From: Paenibacillus algorifonticola
GTDB taxonomy: Bacteria > Bacillota > Bacilli > Paenibacillales > Paenibacillaceae
DNA: 64,000 nt
Assembly (NCBI RefSeq): GCF_000971975.1
Contig: NZ_LAQO01000001.1
Coordinates: 62,001 to 126,000, forward strand
Direction of reading: 5' to 3'
Position 1 is the first letter of the stretch. Every line of letters starts with the position of its first letter. This document shows, piece by piece, positions 42,571-51,660 of this stretch. Made by a program: the position numbers and the translations under genes. The notes beneath the pieces were generated by a model. The model was given only the letters and a program-made list of their open reading frames with translations. It was not told the DNA's origin and searched no databases.

Positions 42571-43355
42571 TTGCTCTCAGCTGCCTTTATAAAAAGCCAA
42601 TTGCGGTTCTCGCGCTGTTCTATCTCCACAGGCACGCCAAAAAAGTCGCTCATGCGCTCCGATGACAGCACCTTGCTAGTGTCCCCGACCTCAAAAACCC
42701 GGCCTTCCTTAATCAGCAGCGTTTGATTAAAGCAAGGCAAAATTTCCTCCACATGATGGGTCACATATATAATAGTCGGCGCATCCGGCTGCTGTGCCAC
42801 CTGATTGATCATCTCCAGCAGCTGTTCTCTCGCAAACACATCAAGCCCGGTACAAGGCTCGTCCAAAATAAGCAGCTTAGGCGCAGCCATCAGCGCCCTT
42901 GCAATAAGCACCCGCTGGCGCTCACCTTGCGAGAGCGTGCTGTACGTCCGGTTCAGCAATACTTCGCAGCCAAGATTGCGCATCAGCGAAATTGCCTGCT
43001 CCTCATCCTCCTGCAGCGCTTGATCATACAGCCCGATCGTAGCAAATTTTCCGCTTAAGACGATTTTGAAGGCGGTATCCTGACCGTACAGCTTCTGCTG
43101 AAGCGATGTGCTGACCCAGCCTATGCTTTTGCGCAGCTCACGCAAATCGTATTCGCCAAATTTATGTCCCAGCACAGATACAGACCCTGTCGTTGGCCAA
43201 ATATAGCCGTTAATCATATTTAAAAGCGTCGTCTTCCCGGAGCCGTTAAGTCCTAACAAGCACCAGTGCTGACCCGCTTCAACCTGCCAATCAATCCCCT
43301 GAAGGACGACCTTTTCTTCCCGTTCCCAAGTTACGTTATGAATATCTATGATCAT
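42567..43355 (-). CDS. ylmA: ABC ATPase, YlmA-like
   Basis: 262 residues from ATG 43355, 9 bases after GGGAGG. Walker A GLNGSGKTTLL, signature TLSQGERQRVLIA, Walker B LLILDEPCTGLD, switch VTHHVEE. It is a stand-alone ATPase like YlmA/ModF (Bacillus YlmA is about the same length) with no permease gene alongside except the membrane hydrolase that it overlaps. Function unclear. Confidence 0.85.
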   Translation of the reverse strand: MIIDIHNVTWEREEKVVLQGIDWQVEAGQHWCLLGLNGSGKTTLLNMINGYIWPTTGSVSVLGHKFGEYDLRELRKSIGWVSTSLQQKLYGQDTAFKIVLSGKFATIGLYDQALQEDEEQAISLMRNLGCEVLLNRTYSTLSQGERQRVLIARALMAAPKLLILDEPCTGLDVFAREQLLEMINQVAQQPDAPTIIYVTHHVEEILPCFNQTLLIKEGRVFEVGDTSKVLSSERMSDFFGVPVEIEQRENRNWLFIKAAESK

Positions 43356-43529
43356 TGCTCTCATCCTCCCATGCTGTCTAAATTATATGTAAATTAACCC
43401 TAACATTCAATCCTTCCGCAGCACCCGCCTGCTGGGATGCCGCTATGCCTCCACCCCCGAAATGAGCAATGTGGACGGGAACATGGTACAATAATAGCAG
43501 CAAGAATGATATTAGGAGTGATGGATCGC

Positions 43530-44159
43530 ATGCAGCGAGATATGATGAAGCAATGGGCGCACTTTTTTTTAACGTATAAATTCGCCTTGGATGAGGTGGA
43601 GACGAAGCTGAATATTTTAAACGAGGAATTTCAATTTATTCATGACTACAACCCGATTGAGCATGTCAAAACGCGAATTAAAAATCCCGAAAGCGTCATG
43701 GACAAGCTCCGCCGCAAAAATATGGATATTAATTTGGAAAATGCGAAAGAGCATATTCGCGATATTGCTGGCGTACGGGTCATCTGTTCTTTTTCCACTG
43801 ATATTTACCAAATACTGGAAATGATCAGCCAGCAAACCGACGTTAAAGTTGTTGAAGTGAAAGATTATGTTCTCAATCCGAAGCCAAATGGCTATAAGAG
43901 CCTGCATCTCATCGTTGAAATCCCTGTTTTCCTGACGAACCGTATTGAAAATGTGCTTGTTGAAATTCAAATCCGTACGAGCGCGATGGATTTCTGGGCC
44001 AGTCTGGAGCACAAAATTTATTACAAATATAATGAAGGCATTCCACCGGAAATTCAACAGCAGCTGAAAGAATCCGCCGACATGATCAATTTGCTCGATA
44101 AGCGCATGCTCGCTCTGAATCAAGAGGTACTTAAGCACCGCGAATACGCGGTAGAATAA
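43530..44159 (+). CDS. ywaC: Small alarmone synthetase, YwaC/RelP type
   Basis: 209 residues from ATG 43530 (AGGAG 11 bases upstream); an ATG at 43521 is too close to the site. The synthetase shows the IRDIAGVRVICSF region, PKPNGYKSLHL and VEIQIRTSAMDFWASLEHK. The start TYKFALDEVETKLNIL, then YNPIEHVKTRIK, matches YwaC (SasA) more than YjbM. It makes (p)ppGpp from ATP and GTP/GDP under wall stress. No hydrolase domain. Confidence 0.9.
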   Translation: MQRDMMKQWAHFFLTYKFALDEVETKLNILNEEFQFIHDYNPIEHVKTRIKNPESVMDKLRRKNMDINLENAKEHIRDIAGVRVICSFSTDIYQILEMISQQTDVKVVEVKDYVLNPKPNGYKSLHLIVEIPVFLTNRIENVLVEIQIRTSAMDFWASLEHKIYYKYNEGIPPEIQQQLKESADMINLLDKRMLALNQEVLKHREYAVE

Positions 44160-44167
44160 TCGCAAAT

Positions 44168-44212
44168 AAGCCTCCGGCGCCGCTGTATAAGCGGAATGCC
44201 GGAGGCTTTTTT
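44168..44212 (+). terminator. Terminator of the alarmone synthetase gene
   Basis: AAGCCTCCGGC and GCCGGAGGCTT form an 11-bp stem with a 19-nt loop, followed by TTTTTT, 9 bases after the stop. Confidence 0.85.
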
Positions 44213-44250
44213 CAAGAAGATAATGGTTCGGTTGAATGATTTAATTTTAA

Positions 44251-44700
44251 TTAGATTAGCGCACGGTACAACGGGATAATCACAACGGCCAGCGCAAAGG
44301 CGATCAGGCCAATCGTGATGGCCCACGAGCCAAGCCCCTTCGCCCCTTGACGGTACGCGATAAAACCGAGTACTGCTGCGGCTGCGCCCATTAGCGCAGG
44401 CCATAGAAACCAGGAAGCAATCGCGAACACCAATCCGACCCAGCCCAGCGCTACGCCTCCGGTGTCGTCCCTCACCGCATCCTTGTCTTCCCTTTTGCTT
44501 TCGCTGCGCGGTACATAAGATACGGGAACGGGTGCCCCGGCGGTAAACTCCCCCGCCATTTCTTCATTGATGTTGCTGCTTGTACGGTCTATTTCTTCAT
44601 CGGATAACAATGCTCTATGATGACGCTCTTCCAATGCTGCTTCGTGGTTTTGCTCCTTCTCCCCATGACTGCTGCTTTCCGTTTCATCCCAGCGTTCCAC
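44251..44700 (-). CDS. Small membrane protein (DUF4190-like)
   Basis: 149 residues. The first 75 are charged and acidic, without motif. Two or three hydrophobic helices follow (LGWVGLVFAIASWFLWPALM, AAAAVLGFIAYRQG, WAITIGLIAFALAVVIIPLY), the arrangement of DUF4190 and related Firmicute proteins. Function unknown. Confidence 0.65.
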   Translation of the reverse strand: MERWDETESSSHGEKEQNHEAALEERHHRALLSDEEIDRTSSNINEEMAGEFTAGAPVPVSYVPRSESKREDKDAVRDDTGGVALGWVGLVFAIASWFLWPALMGAAAAVLGFIAYRQGAKGLGSWAITIGLIAFALAVVIIPLYRALI

Positions 44701-44787
44701 TTGGGATCACCTCCACTTTAAGCTTTGTCCTTCGCTTGAAGCCCCTTCAGTCTCGCCTTCTGCATCTGACGGCCAACCTCCTGCTGC

Positions 44788-44997
44788 TTAGCGCGCTTTA
44801 AAGGTATGGCAGCAGGTAGCCGACGACTTTGTCGCCTGATCCTGATGCTGCAAGCCAAGCTCCCCTGAGGCAAATTCAGTTCCAAAGTCTGTACTTGCAT
44901 GCTGGTCGATATCAATCGCAATGGAATCGGCGCCACAGTTATTTCCTTCTGACCAAAACGTGCAATTAGCTACGCTGCATGATACGCCTTTTGGCAT
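44788..44997 (-). CDS. DUF1540 protein
   Basis: 69 residues from ATG 44997. CSVANCTFWSEGNNCGADSI is the DUF1540 Cys knuckle; a second part ends ATCCHTF. Its GGAGGTG (45007-45013) lies within the 3' arm of a terminator-like hairpin that also ends ypuI (see 44998-45042). Function unknown; often found in spore-forming clostridia and bacilli. Confidence 0.8.
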   Translation of the reverse strand: MPKGVSCSVANCTFWSEGNNCGADSIAIDIDQHASTDFGTEFASGELGLQHQDQATKSSATCCHTFKAR

Positions 44998-45042
44998 AAA
45001 AAAATCACCTCCGCTATCAAGTTTCCCTGAACGGAGGTGATT
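44998..45042 (-). terminator. Terminator hairpin that contains the DUF1540 Shine-Dalgarno site
   Basis: On the minus strand AATCACCTCCG (45042-45032) pairs perfectly with CGGAGGTGATT (45013-45003) around 18 nt and is followed by seven T, then ATG of the DUF1540 gene. The GGAGGTG of the gene forms the 3' arm. Confidence 0.75.
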
Positions 45043-45051
45043 CATTCTGCC

Positions 45052-45552
45052 TTATTTTTGCCCCTGCATCCGACGCTGGGTCATGTAGTCTGATTCGTAA
45101 TACGCAAGCTCATCGCGCAGCTCTTCGTAAATTTTGGATACCGACAAGACGATGTCGCGTGCTTCACGAACAGGCTTGAACAAGAAGCGAATCGCATCTT
45201 GGCCTGTGTATGCGTAGCGGCCATCTTCGGAATAACATTCATTTTTTGGATAGAAGAAGGCATTTACACATTGGTGGTACACTTCATACAAGGCACGTTC
45301 TGCAAAATCGTTATCAAAATTGGGGCGTCTGAGCAATACTCCCAGCTTTTCAACCGAGACTTCAGAAAACACCAACAAATGTCTCAAATCGGATAGCAGG
45401 CCTTTGTAAAAATTTTGCGCCTCGTCACTGCTTTGCTCCGCATTCAGTTGTACGAGCGAATAGTGATTCAAAAATGGCTCCAATTGATTCACGGCTTCTT
45501 TTAGTTTAATACGGGTTGTCTCACTAAGTGGTTTGACATTAGTCGCTGGCAT
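45052..45552 (-). CDS. ypuI: YpuI-like protein (DUF3907)
   Basis: 166 residues from ATG 45552, with AAAGGGGA upstream; the longer frame is rejected. RLLRRPNF-like and ALYEVYHQCVNAFFYPKNEC and GQDAIRFLF fit YpuI. It is a soluble protein of unknown role conserved in Bacillales. Confidence 0.8.
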   Translation of the reverse strand: MPATNVKPLSETTRIKLKEAVNQLEPFLNHYSLVQLNAEQSSDEAQNFYKGLLSDLRHLLVFSEVSVEKLGVLLRRPNFDNDFAERALYEVYHQCVNAFFYPKNECYSEDGRYAYTGQDAIRFLFKPVREARDIVLSVSKIYEELRDELAYYESDYMTQRRMQGQK

Positions 45553-45759
45553 AGGTAGTTCCCCTTTCTTCAATCCAAACAAGCTTAAACGTTGCAAGAT
45601 CATAAAACTCTAGGCATCAACATAGTACCACAAATTACTTGCAGATGGTACTGGAGAAACGCTGATTGTGCCGCATATTTTCTGGATTTTAAAGCGAACC
45701 TATACATCAAACAGATTCATGCTGTTATTCCAGCTGTCATTTAATGGAGGTTTGCGCAA

Positions 45760-47640
45760 ATGAAAAAGAAATGGATCGGCGTCTTTACCGTGCTTGTAGC
45801 GGCGACGCTGCTGATTCCGACTGCACCTTTGTTTCTTCCTCAAGGCAAAAAGCCTGCTGCACCTGTCAAAAGCTTGTCCGCCGATCAGGAGAAGCAGCAT
45901 AAGCTGCGCACGCTTAATCGGGATATGGAGGCTACTTCTTTTCTGTGCGTCTCCGAATGCACCAAAGAATTTTATAAGCTGATGGATACGAGCCAAGCCG
46001 GGAAAACCAGGAAAACTGGAAAAACAGTGTCGACCAAGCACGTCACCAGCATGATGAACATGCATAAGCATATGTCCTACATCCGCTTAATGAACGGCGA
46101 GCGAAGCGTACAGCGCGGGGCCATTCCTTCAAACTCCGGCAGAAGTGAAGTAGAAGCGGCAGCGGCGGCTGTCAAGCAGGGCAAAACCTACGAATCCAAG
46201 CCGTTTGTAAATGAGAGTGGCAGCCGGTTCATCGTGCTCGGCGTTCCCCATCAGAAATATCGCGGCATGGGCGTCGTCGGCGTTATTAAGCAGGACATTG
46301 TTACGCAGGTGGAGCTCCACCAAAAGCGTAATTTACGGCTCGTTCCCTATCCGAACGAAGGCAACTATCGCATTGAATCGGTTATCCCGAACACGAACCG
46401 AGATACGACCGTTCAGACGGGAGAAGATAACGGCAACGCCAGCCATTACCATGTGAAAGACGTTGTCGTTCATTTTGCCGAGAAGATAACGGATGATCAG
46501 CTTCAAAAAATGAAACGGGCCATTAATGCCACTTCCGTTAATCAGATCAACCAGATTGACAACACTTACGTATTCCGTTCCGAGAACATGGAAGCGAAGC
46601 AAATGAAGGAATATTTCAGCCGCTCCTGGAAAACGGAATATGTGGAGCCCCACTATTTATATATGACGAATGAAACAAATGATGCCGACGATAGCGGGGC
46701 CGTCATTCCGAATGATGCGCTGTACGCCAAATACCAATGGAATTTGCCTTCAATCGAAACCGAGAAAGGCTGGAAGCTGTCCAAGGGTAATGAGCAAATC
46801 GTCGTAGCGGTGCTGGATACCGGCGTTCAACTGGATCATCCGGACCTAAAGGGCAAATTGCTTGATGGCACCAACATTGTCGACAGCGAGGCCGACCCGG
46901 ATGATGATGTGGGTCACGGCACGCATGTAGCTGGCATCATCGGGGCGTCCGTCAATAATGGCGAAGGCGTTGCTGGCCTGTCCTGGTACAACAAAGTGAT
47001 GCCAATCAAGGTGCTTGACAGCAGCGGCGCAGGCTCAACCTATTCCGTTGCCCAAGGCTTGATCTGGGCGACCGATCACGGCGCCAAGGTCATTAATATG
47101 AGCCTCGGCAACTATGCACAGGCTGATTTTCTGCATGATGCGATTAAATATGCGTACGATCATGACGTAGTGCTCATCGCCGCCAGCGGCAATGACAATA
47201 CGGATCGGCCAGGCTATCCGGCTGCTTACCCGGAAGTATTCGCCGTTGCAGCAACGGATTCCGCGCAGAAGAAAGCTTCTTTTTCCAACTATGGCGACTA
47301 TATTGATGTGGCTGCACCGGGAGACAGCATTGCCAGCACATACCCTGGCGGCCAATATGCGGCGCTCTCCGGCACCTCGATGGCAAGTCCGCATGTAGCG
47401 GCGCTTGCTGGGTTAATTCGCTCCGTCAATCCGGATTTGACGAATGAGGAAGTGATGGAAATTATGCGCAAATCGGCCGTCGATCTGGGCGATCCCGGCA
47501 AGGATGTTTATTTTGGCTACGGTGAAATTGACGTTGACCGTGCGCTCAAAGCGGCCATGAACTTTAATACTGCGCTCCAGACGTACCCAGACAAGACGAA
47601 AAACCGTCTGAATTCCATTACGCGCAAATACGAGAAATAA
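45760..47640 (+). CDS. Subtilisin-like serine protease (S8), exported
   Basis: 626 residues. N-terminal membrane segment KWIGVFTVLVAATLLIPT works as a signal or anchor. A long pro-region (about 290 residues) ends before the catalytic domain: Asp in VAVLDTGVQLDHPDLKG, His in DVGHGTHVAGI and Ser in SGTSMASPHVAALA, with the oxyanion Asn in IAASGNDN. A Ser/Gly-rich link is not seen. GGAGG precedes the ATG. Likely secreted or surface protease. Confidence 0.92.
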   Translation: MKKKWIGVFTVLVAATLLIPTAPLFLPQGKKPAAPVKSLSADQEKQHKLRTLNRDMEATSFLCVSECTKEFYKLMDTSQAGKTRKTGKTVSTKHVTSMMNMHKHMSYIRLMNGERSVQRGAIPSNSGRSEVEAAAAAVKQGKTYESKPFVNESGSRFIVLGVPHQKYRGMGVVGVIKQDIVTQVELHQKRNLRLVPYPNEGNYRIESVIPNTNRDTTVQTGEDNGNASHYHVKDVVVHFAEKITDDQLQKMKRAINATSVNQINQIDNTYVFRSENMEAKQMKEYFSRSWKTEYVEPHYLYMTNETNDADDSGAVIPNDALYAKYQWNLPSIETEKGWKLSKGNEQIVVAVLDTGVQLDHPDLKGKLLDGTNIVDSEADPDDDVGHGTHVAGIIGASVNNGEGVAGLSWYNKVMPIKVLDSSGAGSTYSVAQGLIWATDHGAKVINMSLGNYAQADFLHDAIKYAYDHDVVLIAASGNDNTDRPGYPAAYPEVFAVAATDSAQKKASFSNYGDYIDVAAPGDSIASTYPGGQYAALSGTSMASPHVAALAGLIRSVNPDLTNEEVMEIMRKSAVDLGDPGKDVYFGYGEIDVDRALKAAMNFNTALQTYPDKTKNRLNSITRKYEK

Positions 47641-47696
47641 GGCGCCGGGAGCGTTAAATGGTCATATGAGAGTTCTAAGCAGATGCTACTGAGCAA

Positions 47697-47746
47697 AAAA
47701 AAGCATGGCCTTGAAGCAGCTCCATCGCTTCCTGCCGTGCTTTTTT
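47697..47746. terminator. Bidirectional terminator
   Basis: AAGCATGGC (47701-47709) pairs with GCCGTGCTT (47734-47742; one T-G) with A and T runs outside, between the subtilase and the DUF488 gene. Confidence 0.75.
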
Positions 47747-47766
47747 CATATGAAGAACAAACAACG

Positions 47767-48192
47767 CTAAAACAGCTTCATCTGCTCGATTAAAATTGGA
47801 TTAAGCTCCTCCGCCTTCACCCCGTATGGCTCAAAAAATTCGCCAACCAGACGGCGATGACAATAACGATGGTCATGGCAAAAACAGACCAGAACCACAT
47901 GGCTGCCCTCCAGCAGCATGCGGTAAACTTGGCGAAGCGCCTCAAGCTTGCGATCAAATTGCAGCTCCGCTACAAAACGCTCTTCATATTTCGGCCACCA
48001 TGCGAAATCAGCATCTTCTTTTCTTCCATCAAGTGAAAATTGGAATAATTCCTGCGACGGTGCCAATGCTTGGCACATGGCCACATCCTCAATAGCCATC
48101 TCCGCGCGCGTAATCATCAGCTTTTTCGCTTCGAAATTTATTTTTTTCAAGCCATTTAAATTGCTCGTATATAACTTGCCTGAAGGCAGCAT
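47767..48192 (-). CDS. DUF488 protein
   Basis: 141 residues from ATG 48192, 9 bases after AGGAGG. Typical DUF488 end: LVCFCHDHRYCHRRLVGEF with conserved Cys, Arg and His residues near residue 105. The fold is related to ADP-ribose/nucleic-acid-linked enzymes; function not known. It follows the rnpB terminator on the same strand. Confidence 0.82.
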   Translation of the reverse strand: MLPSGKLYTSNLNGLKKINFEAKKLMITRAEMAIEDVAMCQALAPSQELFQFSLDGRKEDADFAWWPKYEERFVAELQFDRKLEALRQVYRMLLEGSHVVLVCFCHDHRYCHRRLVGEFFEPYGVKAEELNPILIEQMKLF

Positions 48193-48216
48193 GTGAACCA
48201 ACCTCCTATGGGAATG

Positions 48217-48270
48217 CAAAAAAGAGATGCAGGGCCGTTAGCTCCCGAAGGAACGTCCACTATCATCTCT
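48217..48270 (-). terminator. Terminator of rnpB
   Basis: On the minus strand AGAGATG (48270-48264) pairs with CATCTCT (48229-48223), a partial inner stem is possible, followed by TTTTTT. Confidence 0.65.
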
Positions 48271-48307
48271 ATAATCGCAAATGATGAATTGTTCATTTAA
48301 GTTCGTT

Positions 48308-48718
48308 GCGGAAAGTTTGCCGTAAGCCGGGTTCTGTACTTTCAGTGGTCCAAACGGTGACGACCCTCCCACTAAGAAAGCGACAATCATCTATCTACGC
48401 CGCCTATTGCTAAGCGGCTTCAGCAACCAACCCGGACGTGCCTCAGGCTAAGGCCGCAGCTCGAAGCTGCAACGTCCTCTCGGTCTTGCTCCAGATGGGG
48501 TTTACCAGGAATACAGTCACCTGTACTCCTCGTGGTCTCTTACACCACGGTTCCACCCTTGCCTGTGCTGGCATGAAGCCAGCCATCGGCGGTCCATTTC
48601 TGTGGCACTATCCTTCAGCTCGCGCTGACTGGACGTTATCCAGCATCCTGCCTTGTGGAGCCCGGACTTTCCTCTCGCGGCAACAAGGCCGCCAGCGATT
48701 GTCTGTCAAACTTTCCGG
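48308..48718 (-). ncRNA. rnpB: RNase P RNA (type B)
   Basis: On the minus strand the RNA has P1 ends GGAAAGTTTG and CAAACTTTCC, the CR-I block GAGAGGAAAGTCCGGGCTCC, GCCACAGAAA and the 3' block AGAACCCGGCTTACGG with CR-V. These are the universal RNase P core elements; the size (about 410) and P10.1-like region suit the Bacillus type B. It matures tRNA 5' ends. Confidence 0.93.
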
Positions 48719-48788
48719 TGCATCAACAAGTATACAAGGTATTGACCGAAAGCTCAAGCTTTAATCATTTCCAAGTTGCTGCTTGTCT

Positions 48789-49910
48789 TTATACAAATGT
48801 AAAAGGCTCGGTATGGATAGCTGAGGCGAGCGCCTTCGTATCCGATTTGCGCGACTGAAGCTGCACATTAAGCCAATCGGCTGTACGCTGCTTCATAATT
48901 TTTTCTACATTATGGCCGGGGTCAATAATAGCGATGCCCGCGGCGAGTGCATCATGAGCAGTATGATAGTCAATATCGCCCGTAATGAGCACATCAGCAC
49001 CGGCAAAAATCGCATGGCGAACGTAGCGCGCCCCTGAACCGCCCAGCACAGCCACCTTCCGCACTACACGGTCAGCATCACCTACTACACGAACAACGGG
49101 CACCTCGAAAACTTGCTTCACGCGCTCTGTAAGCTCAGCCAGCGTTACAGGCTCGCTCAGCTTGCCCGCTCTGCCAAGTCCAACTGAACGGCCGGTTAAG
49201 TCGATTTCGTACAAGTCATAAGCAACCTCATCGTAAGGATGGGCTTTCAGCATCGCTTGTACGGCTTTGCGCTTCAAGCTGTCAGGGACAACGACCTCAA
49301 GACGGACCTCCGCTGTTCTTTCCAGCTTGCCAGGAGCCCCAATGTATGGCGTCGTTCCTTCCCCAGGCAGAAACGTTCCCGTCCCTTCAATCATAAAGCT
49401 GCAGCGGCTGTAATCGCCAATCTGGCCGCCTCCTGCGCTCCAGATCGCTTCCAGCACCTTTTCCTCATATCCTTTAGGCACAAACACAACGAGCTTGTTC
49501 AATTGGTCCGTATGTACTTCCTCCAGACATACACGCCCTTCCGGCTTGATGCCAACCAGATCGGCCATCCAATCGTTAATGCCGCCGTCTGTAACATCCA
49601 AATTGGTATGAGCGATATACACGGCAATATCATTTTTGATCAGCTTCTCATAAAGCTTGCCTGCAGGCGTAGACGTATCAAGCTTCGAGAGCGGGCGAAA
49701 AATAATCGCATGATGGGCAATAAGCAGCTCTGCGCCAGCGGCAATCGCTTCGTCCACGACCTCATCCGTCACGTCGAGAGCAACGAGAATATGGCTAATG
49801 GGCTTACCCAGCGTTCCTAGCTGCAGCCCGATTTTATCATTTTCTACCGCATAATGCTTTGGAGCCAGCTGCTCCATTATTTGGACGACGGTGTGTCCAT
49901 TGGCAAGCAT
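48789..49910 (-). CDS. yqfO: Nif3-like dinuclear metal protein (YqfO)
   Basis: 373 residues. Start MLANGHTVVQIMEQL; metal ligands in LLIAHHAIIFRPL and later VLITGDIDYHTAHDALAAG. A central domain (about 125-230, CutA-like insert) distinguishes the long Firmicute form. AGGAGGTG precedes the ATG. It overlaps trmK by 34 bases, the usual Bacillus order. Confidence 0.9.
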   Translation of the reverse strand: MLANGHTVVQIMEQLAPKHYAVENDKIGLQLGTLGKPISHILVALDVTDEVVDEAIAAGAELLIAHHAIIFRPLSKLDTSTPAGKLYEKLIKNDIAVYIAHTNLDVTDGGINDWMADLVGIKPEGRVCLEEVHTDQLNKLVVFVPKGYEEKVLEAIWSAGGGQIGDYSRCSFMIEGTGTFLPGEGTTPYIGAPGKLERTAEVRLEVVVPDSLKRKAVQAMLKAHPYDEVAYDLYEIDLTGRSVGLGRAGKLSEPVTLAELTERVKQVFEVPVVRVVGDADRVVRKVAVLGGSGARYVRHAIFAGADVLITGDIDYHTAHDALAAGIAIIDPGHNVEKIMKQRTADWLNVQLQSRKSDTKALASAIHTEPFTFV

Positions 49911-50665
49911 GCGAGCACCTCCTTCATAATCGTCATTTCATGACGCAGCTGCGCCAGCTTTCCGGCTGCTTCCGGCTGCTCTGAAAGGGACAGGCTTTGG
50001 CAAACACGGTCCAGCTTTTCAAGCTCCGCCTGCCATTTTTGATGGAAAACGGGAATCGGCTTGCGCAGCAAAAAAGGCCCCATCCGCACCAGTAGAGCAA
50101 AACGAATCTCCTCAGGCAAGGAAACCGGCAGTAAGGACGTGTCATAAACTTTAGCGCTATGCTCCTTGCTCTCCTGCTCGCTTTGCTTCTGAGCATGGAG
50201 AACCTCGTAAATCTTTCCGTCTTCCTCCATAATCGTTTCGGCAAGCAGCGACCAGCCATGCTCAAGCAGCCAGCTTCTTACCCTGTCCTCGCCAACATTG
50301 GGCTGCAGCACCAGCTCTTTGACGCCTTCGAGCTTGCCAGTCTGATACCCAGCCTCCAAAATATCACTCATTAATGCGCCGCCCATGCCCGCAATTGTTA
50401 CCGTGTCAACCTCCAGCGGCTGGATAACGGACAAGCCGTCTCCTTGGCGAACATCGAGCTTATGCAGCAGCCCTACAGCCGCTCCCTGCCTGCGAGCCGC
50501 ATCAAACGGACCCTTATTCAGTTCTCCGGCAATGGCTGAAGGCACTATTCCCGCTTGCAGCAAATAAACAGGCAGCTGCGCATGATCTGATCCAATATCA
50601 GCTATACGCGAGCCCGCTGTTACATAACCCGCAATCGTTTGTAATCGGTTAGAAAGTTTCAACAT
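49877..50665 (-). CDS. trmK: tRNA (adenine-22-N1)-methyltransferase TrmK
   Basis: 262 residues from ATG 50665, which overlaps the upstream stop (TAATG). SAM site: RIADIGSDHAQLPVYLL; TIAGMGGALM; LQPNVGEDRVRSWLLEHGW. It methylates A22 in tRNA. The overlap shows translational coupling with the upstream membrane protein. Confidence 0.93.
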   Translation of the reverse strand: MLKLSNRLQTIAGYVTAGSRIADIGSDHAQLPVYLLQAGIVPSAIAGELNKGPFDAARRQGAAVGLLHKLDVRQGDGLSVIQPLEVDTVTIAGMGGALMSDILEAGYQTGKLEGVKELVLQPNVGEDRVRSWLLEHGWSLLAETIMEEDGKIYEVLHAQKQSEQESKEHSAKVYDTSLLPVSLPEEIRFALLVRMGPFLLRKPIPVFHQKWQAELEKLDRVCQSLSLSEQPEAAGKLAQLRHEMTIMKEVLACLPMDTPSSK

Positions 50666-51510
50666 TAAGCAACCCACACTATCCATTTTTTTCTCATCGC
50701 GAACAATAATACGCCGCCTAAAGCGATTTTAATAAGCAGCTGCAATTGCAGCCAATCATTTTCCATCGTAAACAGCATCGTATACAGCTCCGGCATAAAC
50801 CATACCAAGGCGCATGTTACGAACAATACGGCCGACACTGGCTTCGACCATTGATGCACAAACCAGCTGGCCCAGCCAAACAATCCCGACAGCGGCAGCC
50901 AATAAAGCTGAATGCCGTACCATGCCGGAGAGTCAGTCAAACGTGACAGCAGCCATGCATATACAAGCAGGGAAGCAACCCAACCGCATAAATGCAAAAT
51001 ATGAATGCGAGCGCTAATGCCATAGACGATCCAGAAAACAGAACAGAAGCCGAGCAGGCTAGCCTGCCAGTACCATTCCTCGACGCCATGGAATTTTAGT
51101 ATGTACATTCCTGCCCCAAGCATGAGCAGCATGCCTACCCCGCCTATCACAAGGCCAGTAGCTTCATTTCGTTTGCGTACCCGCTGGGAAATAATGAGTG
51201 AAATGACGACTGCCGCAGCGACGACCCCTATTTGCAATAAAGGATGAAAAGCGTTAAAATAAAGCACAACCAAGGAAATTAAGGTAAAAAACCCAAAAGT
51301 AAGGAGCCATTGTTTTCCCGATGCCTGCCCAACGGCCATGACCGCCTTACCGATTCCGCGTGAAGAAGCTTGCCTTCTTTTAGGATCTTCCTCTTGATCG
51401 GGATCCACATATAAATTAAGCAGGAAATCACAATACTGCTGCGGCAGAAGCTTGCTTCTGCTCCAATAATCGATCTCTTTAACAATGGTCTGCCGACGCT
51501 CTTCATTCAT
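50665..51510 (-). CDS. Hypothetical polytopic membrane protein
   Basis: 281 residues. The first 70 are polar (MNEERRQTIVKEIDYWSRSK), then about eight hydrophobic helices (LLTFGFFTLISLVVLYFNAF, LQIGVVAAAVVISLIIS, and so on). The start resembles DUF2157-type proteins, but the match is weak. It lies between sigA and trmK. Confidence 0.75.
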   Translation of the reverse strand: MNEERRQTIVKEIDYWSRSKLLPQQYCDFLLNLYVDPDQEEDPKRRQASSRGIGKAVMAVGQASGKQWLLTFGFFTLISLVVLYFNAFHPLLQIGVVAAAVVISLIISQRVRKRNEATGLVIGGVGMLLMLGAGMYILKFHGVEEWYWQASLLGFCSVFWIVYGISARIHILHLCGWVASLLVYAWLLSRLTDSPAWYGIQLYWLPLSGLFGWASWFVHQWSKPVSAVLFVTCALVWFMPELYTMLFTMENDWLQLQLLIKIALGGVLLFAMRKKWIVWVA

Positions 51511-51660
51511 CCCGGGCTTATTCCTTTCAAGGGAACTTTATACCATATTGTATTTTGAAAAAAAAGACCTTGCTGCTCGTTCATGCAGAAAGGTCTGATC
51601 TGGTAAAACATTATAGCCTATATCGCGTTGTAAAACCTGCCTACCGTTCTAAAACACGAT

